From GCA-2731375 sp002731375 (GTDB lineage Bacteria > Pseudomonadota > Alphaproteobacteria > GCA-2731375), in contig JASMDX010000011.1 in the NCBI GenBank assembly GCA_030752605.1, positions 4,226 to 68,225 on the forward strand: DNA of 64,000 nucleotides, written 5' to 3'. A program made the position numbers and the translations under genes. Below the pieces are notes generated by a model. It saw nothing but the letters and a program-made list of their open reading frames with translations. It did not search any database and was not told the DNA's origin. Position 1 is the stretch's first letter. Every line of letters begins with the position of its first letter. Below are positions 57,919 through 64,000 of the stretch, one piece after another.

Positions 57919-57949
57919 CGGGATCGAAAAGGTTAACTTTTCGATCCCG
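57919..57949. repeat. Perfect 13-bp inverted repeat
   Basis: CGGGATCGAAAAG (57919-57931) and its exact complement (57937-57949) flank a 5-base loop GTTAA, forming a strong hairpin between the nirS remnant and nirE on the minus strand. No T-run follows on either strand, so it is not a classical terminator, but it could be a processing site, a REP-like element or a stop for translation-coupled transcription. Confidence 0.55.
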
Positions 57950-57974
57950 CGCCACATTACACTAGACGCCTGTC

Positions 57975-58373
57975 TTAATAGACGTCCTTCCGCGTATTGT
58001 AAAAGTTGAACTTGCCGGTCGGCGTGACCAAACGTTTGTCACGAATGACATGTTTCAACTCTTGGGTCTTGTCATTGACGATGACAATGGCCGATTCCTG
58101 GCCGGCGGAATTCCAGACAGAGAACTAAACTTCGTCACCGGCCAGGTTGTATTCGCCCTGTACGACCCGGCGAACACCTTCGGTGATGCCCGACCATTCG
58201 CCGATCGGCAGCACTTCGTATTCCTTGGATGGATCATTCAGATTGAATACCGCGATTGAGGAAGATACCTCGGCCTCGGGGTTAAACAGGATGTCCACGT
58301 ATAGGTTCTTGGATTTTGGGTGGGTCTTGACGAACAGCGAAGCGTCGCCGATGCCCTGTCCACCGCCCTGTAT
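57975..58373 (-). pseudogene. nirS: NirS (cytochrome cd1 nitrite reductase) C-terminal remnant
   Basis: The minus strand reads QGIGDASLFVKTHPKSKNLY, then the d1-domain core with WSGITEGVRRVVQGEYNLAGDEV, an in-frame TAG, and FSVWNSAGQESAIVIVND, ending RLVTPTGKFNFYNTRKDVY before the true stop at 57975. NirS has tryptophan (TGG) where the TAG stands, so this is a nonsense change. Everything before the last 130 or so residues, including the cytochrome c domain, is gone. NirS reduces nitrite to NO in denitrification; this copy is dead. Confidence 0.75.
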
Positions 58374-58481
58374 TTAACGCCGCCCAAACGGGCTGCTGAT
58401 TTGAAAAAGAACGGCGGCGGCCAAGAAGCCCGGCTACGGCAAGCAAATGGCGCGCTACAGCATTTGCGGGTCTGTTAGCGC

Positions 58482-59150
58482 CTAACGCAGGGATATACCC
58501 AGCACTGCTTCCAGATCACTGATCGCCTGCTTCGGCTCGAGAACCTTGATGGTGGTCATGCCCATGGCCTTGGCCGGTTTCAGGTTGACACCCAGGTCGT
58601 CGAGGAAGACCGCCTGGGACGGCTCTACGCCCAGCATTTCACAGGCGATCTGATAGAATTTGGACTCCGGCTTCCGGATACCGACCTGGCTGGATTCCAC
58701 GACTTTCTCAAAGATCTCCATGACCTTGTCGATCTGTGTCGCCTTTTCCGGGTCCCGGCTCATGGAGGGGCCATGGCCCGTGCGCATGTTGTTGGTCAGA
58801 CAGGCCGTCTTGTAGCTTTTGGCGACGATACGCAAGGCGGTGATCATTTCCGGCTGCAGGTTGCCAGATAACAGCGGCAGGATCTCGCTGCCGTGGACCG
58901 CGTGGCCGGCGGCGCTGGATTCCGCCTCGAACAGGTCCCCAAATTCGGCGTGGCTGACTTCGTTCCGCTCCATCTTGGCCCAGGCGTTGGCGTCCGGGTT
59001 GGTGGCATTAATGCCACGGATAAAATCCTTGGGCAGGCCGTGTTCTGCCTCGTAACGGGCAAAGGCGGCGAAGGGCGAAGTGGTGAAGACCCCGCCGAAA
59101 TCCCACAACACGGCCCGAATAGAGCTGTTGAGGTCATTTTGCGTACTCAT
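58482..59150 (-). CDS. HAD-IA family hydrolase (epoxide hydrolase N-domain type)
   Basis: This 222-residue haloacid dehalogenase-like protein has the first motif as VLWDFGGVF, motif II threonine in CLTNNM, motif III lysine in GIRKPESKFY and motif IV FLDDLGVNLKPAKAMGM. The helical cap follows motif I, as in subfamily IA. Phosphatase or dehalogenase activities are possible, and no substrate is suggested. It lies 11 bases after msrB on the same strand and is probably co-transcribed with it. Confidence 0.9.
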   Translation of the reverse strand: MSTQNDLNSSIRAVLWDFGGVFTTSPFAAFARYEAEHGLPKDFIRGINATNPDANAWAKMERNEVSHAEFGDLFEAESSAAGHAVHGSEILPLLSGNLQPEMITALRIVAKSYKTACLTNNMRTGHGPSMSRDPEKATQIDKVMEIFEKVVESSQVGIRKPESKFYQIACEMLGVEPSQAVFLDDLGVNLKPAKAMGMTTIKVLEPKQAISDLEAVLGISLR

Positions 59151-59163
59151 ACGGTTTCGATCC

Positions 59164-59562
59164 TTATACCTCGCCTGCGACCAGGCGCAGGGAAGCCGAA
59201 TTCAGGCAATAGCGCAAGCCCGTGGGCGCCGGGCCATCGGGAAAGACATGGCCAAGGTGGCCGTCGCAGCGGGCGCATAAAACCTCCGTACGCCGCATGA
59301 ACAGGGAGTTATCCGCTTCCTCGGCCACATTCTCCGCCACCAGGGGGGTATGGAAACTGGGCCAGCCGGTGCCTGAATCGAATTTCGCCTCGGACGAAAA
59401 CAACTCTAGCCCACAGCAGACACAGGTGTATATGCCCGCGTCATGGCAGTTGTTATAGCCGGGGCCAAAGGGGCGCTCGGTGCCTTTCTTGCGGGCGACA
59501 TGAAATTCATCGTCTGTTAGCTGCGCCCGCCATTCCGCATTGGTCTTGCTGATCTTGTCCAT
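59164..59562 (-). CDS. msrB: Peptide-methionine (R)-S-oxide reductase
   Basis: MsrB repairs R-methionine sulfoxide in proteins. The 132-residue form starts MDKISKTNAEW, chosen because AAGGGAA is well spaced before this second ATG. Motifs: KFDSGTGWPSF, the two zinc pairs (CVCC and CARC), GHVFPDGPAPTGLRYCLNSASL with the catalytic cysteine in RYCLN. It is complete and precedes a HAD hydrolase gene by 13 bases. Confidence 0.95.
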   Translation of the reverse strand: MDKISKTNAEWRAQLTDDEFHVARKKGTERPFGPGYNNCHDAGIYTCVCCGLELFSSEAKFDSGTGWPSFHTPLVAENVAEEADNSLFMRRTEVLCARCDGHLGHVFPDGPAPTGLRYCLNSASLRLVAGEV

Positions 59563-59630
59563 CCCCATTTCCCTTAAGCTTGCCCCAAGTTCCTCTATGT
59601 CTCCTTCAATGCCTCATTGAAGTGCTCTCT

Positions 59631-59714
59631 TTAGCCGTACCAGATCTGATAGGAATAATAGGCCACCAGCGCCACTATAACGGCAGCAATGCCGTAACGA
59701 TGGGCCTTTGACAT
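59631..59714 (-). CDS. Possible small membrane peptide
   Basis: A 27-codon minus-strand frame encodes MSKAHRYGIAAVIVALVAYY and then SYQIWYG, one hydrophobic helix with a basic N-terminus and an aromatic C-terminus. A TTG 21 bases upstream (59735) would extend it to 34 residues with LAGLVKR. It lies between an MFS gene and msrB on the same strand. Only the amino acid pattern supports it. Confidence 0.4.
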   Translation of the reverse strand: MSKAHRYGIAAVIVALVAYYSYQIWYG

Positions 59715-59795
59715 GCGTTTTACTAGTCCGGCCAATATGTGCTCTCCCAGATTTCTTGGCAACTGTAACCAATTATTGCCCTCGTTGGAACTGCT

Positions 59796-61013
59796 TCAAC
59801 GCCGTACCGCCATGATGAAACTTAGTAGCGAGACCAACCCAACCGCCGAGAAGACGAACAGCGGTGCGGTGTAGGATTGGCTGAGCAGCCAGACCCAGCT
59901 AATCAGCACCGGCGCAATTGCCAGGGCCAGGGATGACGCCAGGCCCAACAGGCCGTTCAGGGCGCCATAGGCTTCCGGGCCGATCAACTCGGGCACCGCA
60001 AGGGCGCGCACGATGGTGATGATGCCAAGCGAGCTGCCATAGAATATGGGGAACAGATAATTCAGATAATTGTTCGGCTGAGCCAGGAACAAAAGGCCGA
60101 AGCCGATCAACAGGAAGACCCCGGACATCAGTCCGGCCTTGCGGAAATCCAGCCAATTCTCGAATACCGTTACGACAACCCGGCCTGCCACTTGCATGGG
60201 ACCGATCATGGCGATGGTGGCGACGATCACCGCCATGGCAAAGCCGCGTTCAAGCATCAGCGGGATGATATGCACCGTAACCCCGGCCATGACCAGAGAG
60301 TTGGTGGTGAAGCAGATTCCTATCCACCAAAACGCAGGATTGCGCAGGCCCGCGGCCACGGGGCCATCTTGCAAATCGATGGTGAATATCCTGGGCCGTC
60401 CCGTTTGGCCGGTGCCGGGCACCCTTTCCAAGCGCAGCACGTAGGCATGGATGGGCACGCAGATGCACGCAAGGATCAAACCCAATAGGGTGAAAGTTTC
60501 GCGCCAATCCATCAGCTCCAACAACAGGCTGATCAGGGGAATGAAAACCGTGCTAGCGAACCCTGCGATCAAGGTCATGATGGTGACGCCCTGGCGCGCC
60601 CGCGGGCCCAGGGTGGCGACCACCACGGCAAAGCCCGCTGGATACAGGGTCGCTGACATGGCCAGGCCCAGCCCGATCCAGACCACATAATAGGCCGTCA
60701 GGGTTTCGATATGAGCAGCGAGCAGCAGGATCACGGCGCCCAGGGCCGAGGCCCCGCTCATCAGCCAGCGCCCGCCAAAACGGTCCAGAATAATTCCGGC
60801 ACTAACCGAAAGCAGCCCAACCACCAGTAGCGAGAGCGTGAAGGCGCCGGTGATGTCCGCCTTGCTCCAGCCGAACTCAGTCGTCAGGGGTTTGATGAAG
60901 ACCGCGAAGCCATAGAACATGATGCCCCAGGACACGGTCTGAGCGATGGACAGCCAGACAACAAAGGACAATGCGGGGTAATCGCGCCACAGGGAGGTTT
61001 CGCTTTCATGCAT
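59796..61013 (-). CDS. MFS transporter (monocarboxylate/oxalate-formate type)
   Basis: This membrane protein of about 405 residues has about 12 hydrophobic segments and the family's YGFAVFIKPLTTEFGWSKADITGAF stretch, which with the C-terminal half places it in the monocarboxylate/oxalate-formate antiporter-like MFS branch. The ATG at 61013 is preferred over an upstream TTG at 61040. Substrate may be a small carboxylate. It is divergent from the isomerase gene by 83 bases. Confidence 0.88.
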   Translation of the reverse strand: MHESETSLWRDYPALSFVVWLSIAQTVSWGIMFYGFAVFIKPLTTEFGWSKADITGAFTLSLLVVGLLSVSAGIILDRFGGRWLMSGASALGAVILLLAAHIETLTAYYVVWIGLGLAMSATLYPAGFAVVVATLGPRARQGVTIMTLIAGFASTVFIPLISLLLELMDWRETFTLLGLILACICVPIHAYVLRLERVPGTGQTGRPRIFTIDLQDGPVAAGLRNPAFWWIGICFTTNSLVMAGVTVHIIPLMLERGFAMAVIVATIAMIGPMQVAGRVVVTVFENWLDFRKAGLMSGVFLLIGFGLLFLAQPNNYLNYLFPIFYGSSLGIITIVRALAVPELIGPEAYGALNGLLGLASSLALAIAPVLISWVWLLSQSYTAPLFVFSAVGLVSLLSFIMAVRR

Positions 61014-61096
61014 GGGCGGGATAGTATGGGCTGATGTCAAATACTGAAAACGATTAAATCACCAAACGAGTAGCCAAATGAATAGGATGCCACGCC

Positions 61097-61702
61097 GTGC
61101 CCAGTTTTGAATTTCATTTCGATTTCGGCAGCCCCAACGCCTATTTCTGCCACAAGGTCCTGCCGGCTCTTGTTCAGCGCACGGGCGTCGCCTGTACCTA
61201 TGTCCCGGTTCTGCTCGGCGGTGTTTTTAAGCTGACCAACAACAAATCACCGATGGAGCAATTCCAAGGCATCAGGAACAAGAACGAATACGGCCAGTTG
61301 GAGATGGCCCGTTTTGTCCGTAAGCATGAACTGACGGCCTATAGCCGCAACCCATACTTTCCCGTCAACACGGTGCAGATCATGCGCGGCGCCATTTGGG
61401 CCAGGAACCAGGGCAAGTTCGAGGCCTACGTGGACGCGGTCTATTGCCATATGTGGGAAGAAGGCTTGAAAATGGATGACCCGGACGTCATCAGGGACGC
61501 TTTGGACGCCGATGGCCTGGATGGCGCCGCCATGCTGGTGGGGATCCAGGATCAGGCCGTGAAGGATGAACTGCTGTCCAACACCAATGCCTCGGTTGAA
61601 CGCGGCACCTTTGGCAGCCCGACATTCTTTGTCGGCGACGAGATATTTTTCGGCAAGGACCGCCTGGTCGAGATCGAGGAAGAGATAGAACGGCAGAAAT
61701 AG
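61097..61702 (+). CDS. 2-hydroxychromene-2-carboxylate isomerase family protein (DsbA-like, kappa GST)
   Basis: This 201-residue protein has the HCCA isomerase/kappa glutathione transferase fold: FHFDFGSPNAYFCHKVLPAL with the active-site serine near GSPN, VPVLLGGVFKLTNNKSP, the long helical insert and FGSPTFFVGDEIFFGKDRL. The enzyme uses glutathione to isomerise chromene carboxylates in naphthalene breakdown, but many homologues have other roles. The start is a GTG at 61097. No aromatic-degradation genes are adjacent. Confidence 0.9.
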   Translation: MPSFEFHFDFGSPNAYFCHKVLPALVQRTGVACTYVPVLLGGVFKLTNNKSPMEQFQGIRNKNEYGQLEMARFVRKHELTAYSRNPYFPVNTVQIMRGAIWARNQGKFEAYVDAVYCHMWEEGLKMDDPDVIRDALDADGLDGAAMLVGIQDQAVKDELLSNTNASVERGTFGSPTFFVGDEIFFGKDRLVEIEEEIERQK

Positions 61703-61934
61703 GTGTGACCGCGCACCTTATAATACAAAATACAAGACCCGGCCCCAATCTCCGGGCACAAGAACGCGGGCCAAAGCTAGCGCGAAAGGATACGGCTGGT
61801 GGTAAAATCAACCTACTCCGACCCCTCCGGCATGTGGCGCCTCTGGTACGGTGGCGGTTTTGCTTGCACGGTCTTTGACCTCTGAGGGTTACCTCTTGTA
61901 GTCTTGCCGCTCGTGGTAGCAGGGTGAAAGCAAA

Positions 61935-62909
61935 ATGAAAATTACGCCCGTGAAGAATAAGACCTTTGGCGCCGTTGTTACGGATGTGAAGCTGGGTGGC
62001 CTCTCAGACAATGAATTCGTGGCGATGGAAGCGGCGTTCCTGGAATACGGTTTCCTGGTCTTTCCTGAACTATTCCCGTCAAACGAAGACTGTATCGCGT
62101 TCGGCAAACGCTTCGGCGAACTTGAATTCGCAGCCACATCTGTTTTGTCGAACCAGGATGTCAACGACGATGGTTCGAGGGGAGAGATACTTGATATCGA
62201 TTCACAGCGCATGCGGATGATTATTGGCAACGAAGCCTGGCATACGGATTCGACCTATAAACCCCACAGCAGCAAATGCGCCATGTTGGCGGCGGTGGAG
62301 ATCCCCGAACATGGCGGCGGCACGGCGCTGGCCGACACCCGGTCGGGATACGCGGCCTTGGACCAGGCGACAAAGAAACGCATCGCGGATCTTAGCGCAT
62401 ACCATTCCAACCGCTATTCCCAGGCCAATGACGTAGGGGATTTCCCAGTCGAACAGGCGGACACGATTTATCATGGCGAGGCCTATCTGCGCCCCCTGGT
62501 CAAGGTGCACCCGCAGACCGGCATTAAGAACCTTTTCATCGGCAGGCACGCTTTTGCCATTCCGGGTTTGACGCGGGATGAAAGTGGCGCGTTGCTGCGC
62601 TCTCTGCTGGATTTTGTCGTTTCCGATGAGGCGCGCGTCTATGAACATAGTTATCGGCCCGGGGATCTGCTTTTCTGGGACAACCGCAGCTTGCTGCACT
62701 GTGCGTTGCCATATGATTACAGCAAATCGCGGATCGTGATTGGCACCAGGGTGGCGGGCGATGAAACCGAATTCGCCTATAATCCATCCGACCCGGAGGC
62801 CGAGGCAGGCCGCCAGGCCCTTGCCGACGAGTTGGTGTTGCTGCATCAGGAAACAACCGACCGGCGATACAAGGCTACAACGGCCAGCAGTGGCGCTGCG
62901 GCTTTTTAG
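61935..62909 (+). CDS. TauD/TfdA family dioxygenase
   Basis: This 324-residue Fe(II)/2-oxoglutarate dioxygenase is distinct from the one at 25215. It has the HxD iron ligands in EAWHTDSTYKPH, the distal histidine in WDNRSLLHCALPYD and the 2-oxoglutarate arginine after SKSRIVIGTRV. The N-terminus is the family's FGAVVTDVKLGGLSDNEF. Substrate not known; clpA-like alkyl sulfatase, taurine or phenoxyacetate dioxygenase types are all possible. It follows a 232-base gap and is convergent with the nitroreductase. Confidence 0.9.
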   Translation: MKITPVKNKTFGAVVTDVKLGGLSDNEFVAMEAAFLEYGFLVFPELFPSNEDCIAFGKRFGELEFAATSVLSNQDVNDDGSRGEILDIDSQRMRMIIGNEAWHTDSTYKPHSSKCAMLAAVEIPEHGGGTALADTRSGYAALDQATKKRIADLSAYHSNRYSQANDVGDFPVEQADTIYHGEAYLRPLVKVHPQTGIKNLFIGRHAFAIPGLTRDESGALLRSLLDFVVSDEARVYEHSYRPGDLLFWDNRSLLHCALPYDYSKSRIVIGTRVAGDETEFAYNPSDPEAEAGRQALADELVLLHQETTDRRYKATTASSGAAAF

Positions 62910-63045
62910 TTCAAGCGAAAATTAGTTTATTCAGTCCTTCGATTGTCTGAAAAAATGACGCCGTTCTCGATAAGCACCATTATCAAGAATAGCTCCAAAT
63001 TTCGCCACCGGGACCGCTCGCGCAATCCCTGCGGTGTAACCTTGC

Positions 63046-63720
63046 TTAGTCGAACCCGACGTAGCTGATGATCTCTTCGTTCGGGGTGCGCCGGGACTTT
63101 ACCTTGTTGGCGGAGAAATCCTCGTTCGGATAGCCCATGGCGACGCAGGTCATGATGGTCTGCCAATCGGGGATCTTGGCGTGCTCGCGCACCACATCCG
63201 ACTGCATGATGCCCTGGCCGTTGATCACCGTGCCCAGGCCACGGGTCCAGGCCGCCAATGTCAGGCCATAGACGATGGCGCCCAGATCAAAGTGGCTGAT
63301 GGTGGCGGGCTCCAGGCTCTTGTCATATGTCAGAACGATGGAGACCGGGGCGTCGAACTGGCGAAAGCCGCGTAGCACCCAGTCCTGGCGCCGTTCCTTA
63401 TCGTCCCGCTCGATGCCCATAGCTTCGAACAGCTGGACGGCGATTTCGATCTGGCGCTGGCGATGGATACCCTTGTAGGCGTCATGCACCGGGATCTCGC
63501 GGTGAACCTCGGCCCCCGCCAGCATGCGTTCCGTATTGCCCTCGCGGATGCGGTCTAGCGGCTCGCCGGTGATCACGTGCAAGAACCAGGGCTGGGTATT
63601 CATCGATGACGGCGCGCCCTTGGCGATCTCGACGATTTCCTCGATGACCTCTTTTGGAACCGGATCAGGCTTATAGCCACGGATGCTTCGGCGTTCTTTA
63701 ACCAGTGTCTCGAAATCCAT
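63046..63720 (-). CDS. Nitroreductase family protein
   Basis: This 224-residue FMN-dependent oxidoreductase has ERRSIRGYKPDPVPKEV, APSSMNTQPWFLHVI for FMN binding, and the C-terminal YPNEDFSANKVKSRRTPNEEI typical of the family. Such enzymes reduce nitro groups, quinones or flavins using NAD(P)H. The start at 63720 gives the usual length. No partner is evident in the window. Confidence 0.93.
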   Translation of the reverse strand: MDFETLVKERRSIRGYKPDPVPKEVIEEIVEIAKGAPSSMNTQPWFLHVITGEPLDRIREGNTERMLAGAEVHREIPVHDAYKGIHRQRQIEIAVQLFEAMGIERDDKERRQDWVLRGFRQFDAPVSIVLTYDKSLEPATISHFDLGAIVYGLTLAAWTRGLGTVINGQGIMQSDVVREHAKIPDWQTIMTCVAMGYPNEDFSANKVKSRRTPNEEIISYVGFD

Positions 63721-63973
63721 TATCGTTTCCTCATGGAATTATTACGCTACATTTGCGGCCAATCTAGCGATAGGGGCCCATCACGCAAGGACAAACCGCC
63801 TGGCGGCGTCACCGCTACGGCTCTAGGCTTCGACGGCCGGGGGATCAAGCAGCACCCGGAAGGTTGGCACCGGGCCGGGCATCTGCTGCGCTCGGGAGGC
63901 GGACGGCAAGAGCTCGGATTGCGCGGGGACACTGCCCCGGCTCGCTCATAACCATCAGGAACGGCCGCTTCGT

Positions 63974-64000
63974 ATGAAATGGCTGTTTTTGTTGGTGGCG
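63974..64000 (+). CDS. Possible gene start at the window edge
   Basis: An ATG at 63974 is followed by codons for KWLFLLVA, typical of a signal peptide or membrane segment, and the frame runs out of the window. The 250 bases before it hold no convincing gene. Too short to name. Confidence 0.25.

Noticed and set aside
63733..63951. 72-codon plus-strand frame near the right edge
   Set aside because: Low-complexity Gly/Arg-rich translation without motif or homologue I can recognise.
1..64000. tRNA, rRNA, CRISPR arrays, insertion sequences, prophage
   Set aside because: I looked for T-loop-like GGTTCGA stretches, regularly spaced repeats, transposase or integrase motifs and phage structural genes and found none that hold up. 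A covariance-model search would be decisive for tRNA and other RNAs.

Overview
The window reads as chromosomal DNA of a GC-rich alphaproteobacterium, probably a free-living or host-associated member of the Rhodospirillales or a related order. This rests on gene families and order: a DUF4175/TIGR02302 protein beside lysA, lptM and argH; hisB-DUF2628-hisH-hisA-hisF-hisE divergent from hslVU; adjacent mlaA and mlaC; and remnants of PAS_5-type and PepSY/response-regulator genes. I saw no rRNA, tRNA, CRISPR array, complete insertion sequence, prophage or plasmid functions. The species cannot be named from this sequence alone.

Layout. 1-3.7 kb: the start of an Rrf2 regulator, a P1-family peptidase, a peptide-type ABC substrate-binding protein and a GNAT acetyltransferase. 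3.7-10.1 kb: a five-gene minus-strand operon encoding a molybdenum hydroxylase (large subunit, FAD subunit, and an iron-sulfur subunit fused to a CoxG domain) followed by two luciferase-like flavin monooxygenases. 10.1-16 kb: DUF4175, lysA, lptM and argH, with a divergent TlpA-type thioredoxin. 16-23 kb: a PhyH dioxygenase, a collapsed PepSY/response regulator/PAS_5 locus, ettA, an alpha/beta hydrolase, and mlaA/mlaC. 23-33.9 kb: sulfhydrylase, TauD-type dioxygenase, flavoprotein, cupin, MarR-like regulator, NlpC/P60 peptidase, MFS, hydroxyacid dehydrogenase and a CoA-transferase. 34.4-47 kb: a fused indolepyruvate ferredoxin oxidoreductase with an amidase, pentapeptide protein, DnaJ-like protein, Sel1 and glycine-zipper envelope proteins, a cation efflux pump, a rearranged kinase/UspA locus, SDR, deacetylase and a broken CBS gene. 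47.8-54.5 kb: the histidine cluster with sixA inside it, and hslVU. 54.5-58.4 kb: the remains of a nitrite-reductase (nir, heme d1) locus. 58.4-64 kb: HAD hydrolase, msrB, MFS, HCCA-type isomerase, a second TauD-type dioxygenase and a nitroreductase.

Two themes stand out. The first is the CoxLMS-type operon with a CoxS-CoxG fusion and two co-transcribed flavin monooxygenases; its active-site loop is not that of CO dehydrogenase, so it is a candidate two-step oxidation pathway for an unknown substrate. The second is selective gene decay. nirS, nirF, a cytochrome c, a histidine kinase, a PepSY/response-regulator pair, a PAS_5 gene, a kinase/UspA pair and a CBS gene are all broken, while neighbouring housekeeping genes are intact. 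Several of these families are commonly linked to low-oxygen, nitrogen-oxide or stress responses, so the lineage may have lost a denitrification or microaerobic programme. One survivor, a hemerythrin-like gene, keeps what looks like an exactly spaced FNR/Dnr-type promoter. All functional calls come from reading motifs and context; no database search was run.
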